This document shows, in pieces, positions 11,242 through 21,865 of a stretch of DNA of 64,000 nucleotides. The translations under genes and the position numbers were made by a program. The number at the start of each line of letters is the position of its first letter. Within the stretch, counting starts at the first letter, position 1. Location: the NCBI GenBank assembly GCA_000469685.2, contig LS997567.1:6713374-6777373 (forward strand), in the 5' to 3' direction. The notes under the pieces are model-generated. The model saw only the letters and a list, made by a program, of their open reading frames with translations, had not been told where the DNA came from and ran no database searches. This DNA comes from Haemonchus contortus. Taxonomy: Eukaryota > Nematoda > Chromadorea > Rhabditida > Trichostrongylidae.

Positions 11242-13308
11242 AAAGTAAGCTCACAGTAACAGGCCGAGTTGTGGCCGTTCAAGGATTTATTCAGGGCCGT
11301 TATTCCTCCTTCTCGATCTGTGTACCATTCGTCATTCATGGACCCTGGTCAATTTTTTTATGTTTCCTATCAGAATGCGTCATGCTTCAGCAATCGAAGA
11401 ATCTTGGGAAAAATTTCGCCGTTTTTGGATTAAAATGGACCACAATTTTAACACGACTAAACATACATGATGTTTTGTGTCAATACAGTGTGCATGCGTG
11501 CATTTCCTGACAGCCCTCCACCTTTTTTCTGTCTTATTTGGGTAACCCATCGTTATTTTCCTTCATCGCAAATGAGTGTCGCTAGAAGGTCGTGGGAACC
11601 AAACATGTTCGAGAATTTCCCAGCGGAATCAAAAAATCTGCTTCTCAAGCTGTGGACGATCATTGCGGATAGAATAGCCTCCAGACAGCACAGGACACTT
11701 TCTAGGTTTCTTTTCTTTAAATTTTACTTTCATTCATTCTGAAAATTCCCGCTTACTGGTTTCAAACTAGTAATCATCGTCATCAGTAATCATCGTGAAA
11801 ATCATTTGAAATCAAATAAATCTTTCGTGGAGAAGTAAGATCCGCCTTTAACATGGCCTGAACAACACTTTTGATCCTTCCTCCCGAAGGTGCAAGTTCA
11901 TTACCAAGTGCAAAATGGTTCTGCTTTGAAAAAGGACGCGCAGGAGCGCGGCAAATTCGCGCCCTGACCTAACGGCACACACACACTTCACGTGCATTCT
12001 ATCTTTCGTTTTACCTCCTATATTTTTCCATTACTATAATATCATAACATATCGTATATAATCGTAACGTATCATATCGAATATCGTAACAATCCCAGCG
12101 TTCACAACAAGTCTTACAGTAAATACTCCCAGGTGTGTCATTAAACAAAAGGCAGAAAACAAATCAAAATCAGAATTGAACAAAACTATAACTAAATTGC
12201 AACAAAGAAGCTTAGTTTGGGTTGATTTATCAACAAAAGACTGAGCCTGAGATGAACAATCTTGCTGAAATAGTAGGACAACAGAGGGGAGGGTTTAAAT
12301 GACGGCAACGGGACAGCAAACGAGAATCAACTTGAGTTCATTCGGAAAAGAAGTGACTCAAATATTCATTAGGTCGTTTGGAAAGTGGTTGACGGAGTTA
12401 TCGCATTAGGCTGGATCTTTTTCTGGGATATTCTCGAAGTTTCCATTTAATTGCTATCAAAGGACACTACCCTCAGTATGTTTTCCCTCTTCCTTGCTTA
12501 TTCGATGTTTAAATGGACGAGTTGCTTTCCCATATTCAACCGCTCTTCTCTACGAGATCGAGTCCGTCCACCCATGTAGCTGGTGAGGCCTTTTGAGTTG
12601 GAAAGATGTCAAATACTCCGCTCTAAAGCCCCTCTTGGGAGCTCTCGGCGCACCAAGTTCCAAGCCTTTGAAGCAGGTAACAAAATAGTCGAGGGTGAGC
12701 CGCTGTTATCATACCAGTAAGTAATGCTCTTTGATAGCATTTCAAGAAATCTGGACTTTCGTGCAATTCTCGGCCGATACTTTCCGGACACAATAGTATA
12801 GGGTAGAATGCCTTAACTGAAGGTTTTTTAATAGCAGCATCAAAAGCCTCAACAAATTCGGTTAGCTCAAACTGGCATTAGATTTATTACAACGAAACGG
12901 GTATCAGTAGATAGTACAGTAAAGAAAGGCTTTGGCTGGTTGGCATTACCAGCTCCTAGTTGAAACGCGACTCTAGAAACCAAGCCACATCGTAGTTGAT
13001 CGTCAATCCTCTCAGGTCCCCAAGATGACAGAAGCCGTATAAGGAATAGAAGATGAAGATAATCTCAGAGAACAAGCCATTTGATCAACCTAGATTCTTC
13101 TTTCTTATGTGCCCCTAGTTACATATTCATGTGCTTATCGAAGTAAAAGTAAAAGTAGGAGCCAAAAAAAAAAAGTAGCTCGGTGAGTATTTATTAGTAC
13201 TGCTGCCAACGCAAAGGTACTCTATATTTGTGCTGAAAACTTCTAGCTTGTTTGATCTATAAAGAAGGATTTCAAGCTGAAGTTCAAGGGGAAGGTGTTA
13301 ATGTAAAC

Positions 13309-13500
13309 CTTGGTCCCGATGCTCTATGACAGCAAGCCCCGACCTGTAAGTAATAAACATAAGAGACAGATTCACTCCGTTGAAATGGGGACGCTCAGAT
13401 GGACCCGTAGAAGGACGCGACTGGATAGGAGCAGAAGAGAGGACATCAGGAAGGTCAGGCCCCTGTCCAGTTGAAGATTGGAGAACAGCGCCTTTGACGG
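13309..13500 (+). pseudogene. decayed RTE-type ORF2 C-terminal fragment
   Basis: The plus frame reads VPMLYDSKPRPVSNKH, then a HSVEMGTLRW / RTRLDRSRREDI segment. This is the conserved region downstream of the RT domain in RTE-like LINEs (typical pattern: YGSE.W......H...L...EMRMLRW..G.TR.DR.RNEDIR). It is truncated on both sides. Copies 2 and 3 have the same fragment interrupted by a solo LTR. Confidence 0.6.
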
Positions 13501-15261
13501 TAAGGGCATGAGGCTAGTCGTGAACACACGTGATGCCCTCCAACAACATTCTCACTCATACACCATTAAAAAATATAAAAAAATTTGAATCATGGTCAGA
13601 CGCTCTTGTGGAGTGCAGTCATGATCCCGAGCTCAAAAGGATCTCTTTTTTGTCACCAAGAGAAGCAGGAGGGAGTCTTTCTCCAGTCATGCACTAGAAA
13701 TTCACATATGTGAAAGCGAAATATCGATTGCAAGCGCTCGCCTTAGATTAATCCGGCCATGGGTCCTGGCGCGAACGAGGGCTCACGATGCGGTGCTCTC
13801 TAACTACCTCATAAGCATCCCCGTGTCCTTGCGCCCTTTTGGTCTCGTCGTATATGAGACCAAAGAACATTTGCGTATTCAAACAGAGTTATGTCGTGAA
13901 AGGAAATATGCTGTTTGTGAAACTTTGCGTCCACTTCATTTTATTTCACCGCAAAGTCACTGTAAGAGCTCAGTGCTCGTAGTGAGTTTACTTTTACACC
14001 GTCTGTTCTGCCGCAAGTTGTAGAGAAGGAGTATACTGTAATGATTCAGTCTCAATTTTTAATAATATTCTATTCTTTTAAACATTCTATAGAACAGATA
14101 TTCGTAACGCACTATATTTGAAACCATGTCTCACAATTCATAAACGAGAAAAGTTCTCTTTTTAGGGTTTCTGTCCTTGTTTGATTGGTAGCGGCAGAAA
14201 GCTGGGGCTACGGAACTCGATATTGGGCTCTCCGAGGTAGGCCGATTGGTAAATTTAGTGACTCGACACGATGGTGGGATTTGGGGTGTAAATGAACTGA
14301 TGCACTTTCCCAGCATCATTTCATAGTTGTTAGAGGAAGAGAAATCCTATTCATGATATCCAACCCGACAATTTTTTTTAAAGAACTCTGTTTATTGTTC
14401 CTATATACTTTTCAAAGAGAAGTTTCTAGTCCACTGTATATTTGAAAGCCATGTTACACAATTTCCTGAGAACGGGCGCTTTTTCACCAAGGAACTTTCT
14501 CAAAAACATTCTTCTTTAGAAAGTTTACTGGAATTTCCAACGTTGACTTAGAAAAGCAAACCCGCTGAGTATACGGAGCATAACAATGTAGTAGAGGTGG
14601 TTGTGAATGCGCGTTAGTGCTTGACTGGTAGTCGGTCAAGGAATTTCAATTATGAGTCGATGCCGGTGATCGGTATCGGTTACATACAGAGTTAGCAATG
14701 GGTGAGACTCGTGCGGCATGGGTGAGCGGTAACATGGTTCGAATGAATGGGGTACTATTGGTTACAAGTAATTTGGTGCTGACGATTCCATACAGAGTAG
14801 TGACTTGTTTTGGAATTGGGTGTGTTGAATAGTATAAGGAATCAGCGATAATCACGATTGGTGTTCTAGATTTGTAACAATAGGTATGGTCCTAGGAGCA
14901 ATGTAAAATCTTCTGGTGTCCTCCAACGCCCGCTTGCATGTAATCCTTTAGGTGAGCTCTCATTCTGAACGTTTGCGTGATCGCTCCCCCTCTAAAACAA
15001 GTCTGATTTTGAAGTCCCATGAACGTGTCATACAGTAACCCCCTAACGCAACCCCATTCATACTGTAGGCCTCCCCAGAGGTACCTTTTTGTATATGTGA
15101 CTGGCGTTTGGAGGGGTTTGAGTGTGTCTCGGATTACGGGCAACTCATTTGCGGGGCTTTTTAATCCGCCTTGCCCCTCTGGGATAGTGTGATTTTATAT
15201 TAGTCCTTCGCGGCTTGAAGAAGTGAGGGAAGCGCCAAGGACCTGGATGGGAAAAGAAAGG

Positions 15262-15580
15262 TAGCACGACCCTGAGTGTTTTGGGATGTCGATCAATTCC
15301 ATCAGAGGGATTCGACCACGCATTCGACTTCCATTCAGAATCGTAGCGGCCTATTGAATATGTATGAGACCTTTACAATGACCTGTGGCAGCCAGCTGGT
15401 GTACAAGTCAGTGCTTTTATCCTCCCAAAAGAGTCTGCTATTAATTAATCGACCCCGTAGGGATGGAAGGCTTGGTTGGTCTAGAAGGATACTGAGCCAG
15501 GATTTGTATCTGTAACCGTGCATGCGTGAAGTGCGCCCTTTGCCACTATATCACCTACGCGCGGATCGGAGATCCATAAA
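15262..15580 (-). repeat. tRNA-derived SINE copy
   Basis: On the minus strand, TAGGTGATATAGTGGC (box-A-like) and GGTTACAGATACAAATCC (degenerate box B) head the shared SINE body, which runs leftwards to the GATTGATCGACATCCC end. Confidence 0.65.
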
Positions 15581-15622
15581 GCGCGCTTCTGATGCTGATT
15601 TGCGCCTCGAGCTGAACTAGGG

Positions 15623-16036
15623 CGGGTAACGGAACTTCTCCCCTATCGCGGCATTCTCCCTTGCGGTATGCGGCAAATGTCGCTGCAATTACCGTACTCA
15701 CCCCGCCTCTCGCCAATCGATAGGACGCGATATTTTTCCTTGACTGGCTTGCTTTTTCAATAGATTTTACTTATTTTATTATTATTTTATTTTATTTTTT
15801 TCACTTCTGATTCTTTTTAGTTTTCATGTTTATTAGGCTTGATTAATTAAAATAACTCCTCCTATATGAACGAAGATCAAGACCGCATTGGAATTGAAAA
15901 GAGCGGCCAGCCAATTCAAATAATTAAAGGACTCTCTACCTCACAAATTGCGCGCTCCAATCTTTCATCGCAATCCTGCGATGGGCGGCGGGTGCGGCGT
16001 GTGCGACGCCGTGTTAGGGGAGAAGTTCCCGGCCCC
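15623..16036. mobile_element. 414-bp MITE with 8-9 bp target duplication, unit 1
   Basis: The ends are inverted: GGAACTTCTCCCCTA near the left end and its complement near the right end. The element is flanked by AACTAGGG at 15615-15622 and 16037-16044 (9 bp if the next C is included). Copy 3 at ~37085 has the uninterrupted site GAACTAGGGGTAGTG, a natural empty allele. The TSD size fits hAT (8) or Mutator-like (9) mobilisation. There is no coding capacity. Confidence 0.8.
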
Positions 16037-16280
16037 AACTAGGGCTAGTGCAATGTTGAACAGTGTTGAATGAACTTCAGGTGGCGGCTATCAGTGTGCA
16101 CCCCACCTTGATGGTCCTCCTCATCTGATCTGGCCCATATTTGATGGATGTGATGGTGGTAGTTATCGCTTAACCTATTTGAAAGGGAATCGAGTCACAA
16201 CTTCGTGCAGGGTTCCGCAAAATTCGCTATAACAGTCGGCATTGAACGGTATGGCTGCTTTAAGAGTCCAACGACGCGCT

Positions 16281-16430
16281 TACCGACCGAGCGACCGACA
16301 GCGTTGCTGGCCACGTGTGGACAACGCAGGTCAGATTGCGTTTGATACCGCTACCTCTCACGCGGCCCTGAATGAATCCGTCCTGCCTTGTCTACACGTG
16401 GCCACTAACTTCGGTCGGTCCGTCGGCCGG
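16281..16430. repeat. GC-rich imperfect inverted repeat
   Basis: CTGGCCACGTGTGGACAACGCAGG-like sequence (16306-16330) is mirrored by CCTGCCTTGTCTACACGTGGCCAC-like sequence (16382-16405), with CGACCGA motifs outside. It is present in all three 5.6-kb repeat copies. The ~100-codon frame across it changes length and sequence between copies, so I do not call it a gene. Confidence 0.5.
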
Positions 16431-16872
16431 CACAACGCTAAACGCGAAGCCATCCACTTACGTGTCATGTTATTAGAGATGACGGATCTCTGGAATACCA
16501 TATCTCACCGAAAAGCGATCACCAACACCTCGCAAAGTGGATAAGAGAGCTTTCTGAGCTTTCTACATCGGATCTGACCATAAAAAGCGTGCTTTTAGTC
16601 CTGTAAAAGTTGAAAGCAAAGTCTGATTCGTGCAATTTGATTCGGCATTCACTTTCTCCAAATTGCACTGATAATTATTCCTTTTTCCCTTTGAGGCACC
16701 TCTATAAAACGGTAGAAAGTAGAAAGGGACCAAGCTGGACCGTAAGCGTAACTCGAGTAAAAATACACAGCAACGTTGGAGGAAGTGGTCATGTGGGTGG
16801 GCCAAGCGCCAAATATGTTGAGATGTGTAGGTATGTGTTTATGCGGAGGTATCGAACCCTTGCCTTCCGGTT

Positions 16873-17056
16873 ATGTCAGATTCCAATTGGTTCAATGCCG
16901 AAGAGATCAATGATTTGCTTTCGAAATGGTCGTCCTCCTACTCTATCACATACGATTTTATACCCCTACAATTTACCAAAAATGTTGAACACATCATCGC
17001 TGGTCCTCTTCAACATATCTTCAATCTGAGTCTGATGAGAGCTGAGGTACCACGTA
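16873..17056 (+). pseudogene. LINE reverse transcriptase fragment cut by the Tc1-like element
   Basis: The frame reads YDFIPLQFTKNVEHIIAGPL, then a HIFNLSLMRAEVPRT segment. This is the N-terminal RT region of Jockey/CR1-like LINEs (pattern: IP..FLK.....I..PL..IFN.SL..G..P..WK.A). Homology stops exactly at the TA where the Tc1-like element begins (17055-17056). Confidence 0.6.
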
Positions 17057-18632
17057 CAGTACCGTTCAAAAAGAAATCACCTTCAACCTTTTTTGCCATA
17101 ACTCATCTCAAACTCAATGTTTTTGACTGATTTTTTGGTATGTTGTCAACAGTAATGATATTCAATGTATCAACCACAAAACTCACAAAAGCCCTTTTTA
17201 TTTCGTTTAAAAGGCCACTTTTCACATTTTTTCTGAACAAGACAAAATAATATCAGTTTCATTTATTTGATATAAATCACTTGACTTGAACGCTATCATA
17301 ATGGGGTTGAAACCTAATTAACTACTAGTCTTATACTTTGTAGTGAAGCCGTTGGCATCGATGACGGCTTGGTATCTGAGGGGCATTGGTTCGACCAACT
17401 TGTCGATCAGGCACTCATCGATTCCCTTCCATTCATCTTCAAATGGGCCAAATTTCTGAGCAGCATTTTTGAATATATTATCGGCTATCCTTTTCTTGAG
17501 TTCTTACCACGAGGGTCCACTAATGTTCAGGTCAGGGGACCGGCTAGGTGAGTCAAGGCATCGAATTTCCCGATGAGTCATCCACTCGCGCGCCCCTTCT
17601 GGATCTGTGTCTGGGGCCGTTATCTCGCTGGAAAGTCAATTTTCTTCCGTGCACACGACGGGAGAAAGGTGGCATGGATTTTTCCAAAATGCCTACGTAC
17701 ATCTGCTAGGCCGCAGTGGTGAGAATGTGGTGCACGAACCCATGCTTAGACTCGGAGACCATCCCCAAACCAATACTGAGCCGGCACCATACCTGACAGT
17801 TGTCAAATGGTACTTGGGGTCGGAACTTGTGTTTAAAAGGTCGTCTACGGACGAAACTCGAGTGAACCAAGCAAAAGAATCTTTGACTAGTCGCTCTAGA
17901 TGACTTCGCGTCATTGGTCGAAAATCCAGTGAAGGTGCTAACGCGCCTGTTAAAGTCGAGCTCGTCTGTTTTTTCAGAGATCCAGATACTTTCTGACAAG
18001 ACCTCCTCCATACATTCCAGCAATCCATAGGCGTCTGTTGATGGTACCTTAGATGGTAGCGACGTCGCCGTCGTCGATATTTAGGCCATTATATCAGAAG
18101 ATGCTCGTCTGGGATCTTGAGCAGATGCACAAATGATCTTCCTATCGTCCTCAGGAGCGGCAATCCGTAACCTTCCCGTGCTGGCTCGCTTGATTGGGCC
18201 TATGGGAGACTCAACACCTTTGATAGCCTTCGTAATCGTAGACATTGGTACAGCAAACAGCCTTGGATGCTGAGCATGGGACAGTTCCTGCTTACTGCCC
18301 CTGGCAATGGCGGAGAGCTGCTCCAAGCTCAGAAAGCGATAGCCAGAGTTTCGTCTCTTCCCTGAGAGCGATTAGCTAACAGAATAGAAGGATCACCAAT
18401 ATTTCTAGACTCGAAAACACAATGAATCTTACCTAGACAACATGCTCCTTTCGCAAGTTTTTTGAAAAAAAAATCACCTACTTGGCCGGAAGTGAGCCAC
18501 CACCAATTCTGCATAGCAGGAGAGTCCGTGATGTTTGATAAGTGTGCTGTCGAAAAAATCGGGTAAAACGATTGAGTTCAAGATGAGTTATGGCAGAAAA
18601 GGTTCAAGGTGATTTCTTTTTGAACGGTACTG
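17057..18632 (-). mobile_element. Tc1-like transposon, unit 1
   Basis: A 1576-bp element flanked by TA dinucleotides (17055-56; 18633-34), with ~70-bp terminal inverted repeats that begin CAGTACCGTTCAAAAAG at both ends. TA duplication and CAGT..CCG termini are typical of the Tc1/mariner superfamily. The interior encodes a decayed minus-strand transposase. The insertion interrupts a LINE fragment. Confidence 0.85.
17318..18326 (-). pseudogene. Tc1-like transposase, frameshifted
   Basis: Recognisable blocks on the minus strand lie in different frames. The N-terminal DNA-binding region has a TGRLRIAAPEDDRKI-type linker (18200-18100). A catalytic-core block reads VRYGAGSVLVWG (about 17800), matching the VKHGGGSIMVWG hallmark of Tc1 transposases. 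The C-terminal block contains RIADNIFKNAAQKFGPF and ends YKTSS-stop at 17318. Frameshifts and stops between the blocks rule out an active enzyme. Confidence 0.7.
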
Positions 18633-19689
18633 TAGGTGGGGGATTTCCTTTGTCACTCCGATACTTAGAAATCAACGGTGTAAGTCAGCGGATGCACTTT
18701 TCCAAAGTCATTTCATAGTCCCTAAAGGGGAATATGATGTGTAAAAGGACTAGGTTTGTGAAAAAGCGAATCCTATTCATGCTATCCAACCCGACAATTT
18801 TTCCAAATTGCTCCGCTTATTATTCCAATATATTTTTAAAGAGAATTTTCTAGTTCACTATATATTTGAAAAACATGTCTCGCAATTAATTGAAAAGGAG
18901 TTCTCTTTCACCGAGGAACATCCACAAAAACGTCTCCTTCGGAAAGTTTAGTGGAATTTCCAACGTTGACTTAGAAAAGCAAAGGCGCAGAATATGCGGA
19001 GCACAGCAACGTAGTAGAGGTGGTTGTGGATGCGGTCGGTGGTGTCTGCGTGTTTTTCTGAATTGTGAATCGATGCCGGTATCGGGGTCAGTTTTATACT
19101 TAGTTAGTAGGAGGTGCGATAAGTGCGTCATGTATGAGCGGTAGGTAAAACGGCTCGAATAAACGGCATACTATTATACGATTGCAAATGATTTGGTGTC
19201 GGCGATTCCATTCGGCGTAGTGACTTGTTTGGATATTGGATGTGTAGTGTAGTACAAAATACTAACGGAAATTACTAGTATTTTGGATTTGTAACAAGGG
19301 TTTAGGTAAAGTCTTAAGGGCGATGTGATACCTTCTAGTTTCCGCCGACGCTCATCTTGCATAATATTCAGCAGTGGGCTCTCATACTGGGCGCTTGCAT
19401 GGCTGCGAACCCTCCGAAACGAGTCCGATTCCTAAGTCCCACGAACATGTGATACAGTAACCCCCCAACGCAACGCCACTCATACCATAGGCCTTTTTGG
19501 GGAACCTTTTTGTTGCGTCGCATATGTGACTGGTGTTTGGAGGCAATTGAGCGTATCTCGGGTTACTGTACAACAGATTCACGCGGCTTTTGAATCCGTC
19601 TTGTCTCCCTGGAAAAACGTGATTTTATATTTGTCCTTCACGGCTGAAAAAGCTTAGGGAAGCACCATGGACGGAAAAAGATAGGTAAC

Positions 19690-19977
19690 ACTACTCTGAG
19701 CGTCTTGGGAAGTCGATCAGCGCCGTCTAAGGGATGCTCCTTCGCATTCGGCTCCTATTCAGAATCGGATTGGCGTATTGAATGCGTATGCGGTCCATAC
19801 AATGGATTGCGGTGCCCAGCCGATGTAGAAGTCAGTAGTTTTATCCTCTCAAACGAGTCTGGCACCAATTACGACCCCGAAAGGATCGAAAGCTTGGTTC
19901 GCTTAGTTGGGCATCAGTACAGGATTTGGACCTGTGACCGTGTGCTAGAGCGCCACCTACCACTACACCACCTCTAA
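19690..19977 (-). repeat. tRNA-derived SINE copy (well preserved)
   Basis: The minus strand begins GAGGTGGTGTAGTGGTAGGTGG (box A), with AGGTCCAAATCCTG (box B, one mismatch from GGTTCAAATCC) ~30 nt later. The ~240-bp body ends near GTCGATTTCCCAAGA-type sequence at ~19700. A sequence duplicate lies at 30408-30695. Confidence 0.75.
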
Positions 19978-20509
19978 CAGACATTTTATCCGATTTAGGT
20001 TGATTACGAGAGTAGACAGCCGCGAGATTCATAATCGCTCACAAAAAAACAAGTACTAGTGGACTTGAGCAGTCACTGCTTTCATTAATGGGTTTCTGTG
20101 ATTTTTACAGAAAAACTGCAGAAATTTTGAAAGCATGGCTTACGAATGCATATCCCAATGTAGTTGGTGCTTCATTAATGCGGTAGGAAATTTTGTTGAG
20201 TACCACTGCTTCCTTTTCAGGACCTTAGAAAAATCTGAAATTCTCGAACTTACGTGGCGATTCTATGGAACTTGAATAAAGCTCCACACCTCCTTGTAAT
20301 GGGGAGGTGGAAATAATGCTGCATTTCGAAGCAGCATTCAGGAGAATTTGCAAAAGAGGAGTAATGTGGGCAACAGTAAGAGGCTCAACTCCGAAGCGGT
20401 CAAGTGAGGAAAACCCCTCAAAAATAAGGTTTAATTAATGTATTACCTTTATTGTAATATGTGCAATTCATAAATGAAGTTTGTATAGGCTGTATTACCT
20501 GTTACCTCA

Positions 20510-20650
20510 TTGATTATCGATTGCTTTGAGTGGGTGCAAGTTAACGTCTCCATTCCCATCTGTAGCAAGCCAGAGTAGCCCAGAAGATCGTACTAGCTCG
20601 ACTAACACGGGGCACAGTATTCTTTCTCTTTGCTTGGCATAGGCAAAGGG
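20510..20650 (-). pseudogene. RTE-type ORF C-terminal fragment
   Basis: The minus strand reads [18 protein letters not shown] in degraded form, then RWEWRR. The same terminal block occurs at 57696-57933, 53690-53890 and 60330-60540. It sits directly upstream of the mariner insertion. Confidence 0.5.
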
Positions 20651-20680
20651 TATCTGAGGTGATTCGATAAAAGAATTTTA

Positions 20681-21865
20681 TTAGGTTGATCGGAAAGGAA
20701 TACGCGTTTGACATCAAAAATTTTTTGTCGTAAAAACGAAACTAAACAAGATCAATTCAAAAGATATTCTACTTTACTATCAATGACTTGTTGCCCACGT
20801 TTACGGGAAGAATTGATTCTTCATCTGAAGAGCTCGGCCGGCTGCGACTCAAAGTAGTTGGACACCGTGAGTTGGACTTTTTCGCGGTTTTTGAATTTTC
20901 CTTCGGCAAAGGAGTGCAGCATTGACTGGAACAAATGGTGATCGGATGGTGCGAGATCTGGGCTGTATGGCGGATGAGCCAGTACTTCCCAGCCCAATTC
21001 CTCTTTTTTTTTCAAGGTGGTTTTCGCAACGTGTGGACGAGCGTTGTCGAGGAGGAATTTTGTCGACTTCATTTCGACACCTTGACGACGCAGTGCTCGA
21101 TCCACGCGGTTCAACTGATCTCCATAAATGTCCGCCGTAGTCGTTTGACCCAAATTCAGGACTTCAAACTACACTCAGCCTTTGCTGTTCCACCAAACAC
21201 AGAGCATCACCTTTCTGCCGCGTGTATCCGGTTTCCTAGTGGGTTTTGGAGTATCACCGGCGTTTAACCACAGTCTCCTCCGTGTTGTGTTGTCGAAGCA
21301 GATCCATTTTCCGTCTGATGTTAGACTAGAGTTAAAAAACCACTGTTTTCGGAGCGATGAAGAAGAATTCCGGCAATCTCCACTCGTTTCGCCTGGTTTG
21401 CGTCGCTCAGCTGGTGCTGTACCCATTTTCCGCAGCTGTTCGACTTGCCAATTGCCAGCAAATGCTCATGGATGGTAGAGTTTGAGCAGCCAACATGTGT
21501 TGCCAGTTCTCGGGTGGTTTGGTGTGGATCCAATTCAATGACGGTCTTCAACACTTGAGGCTTATTCTTCTTCTTCGCCGTATATTTCAAATATGGCACG
21601 ATGAGGTTCAGCAGCCGAATTTCCTTGCTTGAAGTTGTACCACATGCAAGCCCGCAAAAGGAATTTTTGGTCAAACACCTTTTAAACCTGTTTTTCTCAG
21701 AAAAAACAGATATAGCCAAAAATACATTGAACGATGTGCAACGGAAACCTTTTCCTAGTAGACAAACCTGTTCTGTAGACAAACCTGTTTTGGAAAATCT
21801 CCAATAGTAGTAGAGATATGAGTGGACTAATTCAACGCGCATTCCTTTCCGAACAACCAACCTAA
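20681..21865 (-). mobile_element. mariner transposon, unit 1
   Basis: Flanked by TA (20679-80, 21866-67). The ends are inverted: TTAGGTTG and then TCGGAAAGGAATGCGCGTT-like sequence on both sides, with a 4-5 bp gap difference between ends. Length 1185 bp. The interior encodes a mariner transposase on the minus strand. Confidence 0.85.
20776..21715 (-). pseudogene. mariner (DD34D-type) transposase, frameshifted
   Basis: In minus-strand order: a helix-turn-helix block (RELATHVGCSNSTIHEHL), a first catalytic-Asp block (SDGKWICFDN, where families have TGDEKW), KPDTRGRKVMLCVWW, then the GQTTTADIYGDQLNRVDRAL block, LLDNARPHV (second Asp) and PYSPDLAPSDHHLF (third Asp). All three Asp residues survive, but in at least three frames. 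In this unit the LLDNARPH-to-LAPSD stretch stays open thanks to a run of nine T on the plus strand; in unit 2 one T is lost and the frame breaks. Confidence 0.8.

Larger units (their letters stand above)
11242..16849. repeat. 5.6-kb repeat, copy 1
   Basis: Homology to copies 2 and 3 begins near AAAGTAAG (11242) and ends near GCGGAGG (16849). The left part (to ~14225) differs from copies 2 and 3 by many substitutions and indels and lacks the solo LTR they carry. The right part (from ~14290) is almost identical to copy 2 and carries a MITE that copy 3 lacks. It contains LINE C-terminal debris, a tRNA-SINE and a GC-rich inverted repeat (16281-16430), but no intact gene. Confidence 0.8.
18640..20665. 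repeat. dispersed composite repeat containing a SINE and LINE 3' debris
   Basis: This order of blocks recurs elsewhere in the window: GATGTGTAAAAGGACTAG..., ATCCAACCCGACAATTTTTCC, a GAATCGATGCCGGT block, an ATTTGGTG...GATTCCAT block, AACGCAACGCCACTCATACC, a SINE (19690-19977), a CACTGCTTTCATTAATG block, then an inverted RTE C-terminal fragment (20510-20650). Other copies start near 14300, 29358, 35750, 47150 and 51950, with an inverted one at 61300. No open frame persists across copies. Confidence 0.6.

Noticed and set aside
14131..14319. Small minus-strand frames repeated through the composite repeats (for example 14892-15143, 19382-19582)
   Set aside because: Frames shift and break between copies, and no motif is shared at protein level beyond the DNA similarity.
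21182..21478. Plus-strand frames over the mariner transposase
   Set aside because: These are shadows of the minus-strand transposase.
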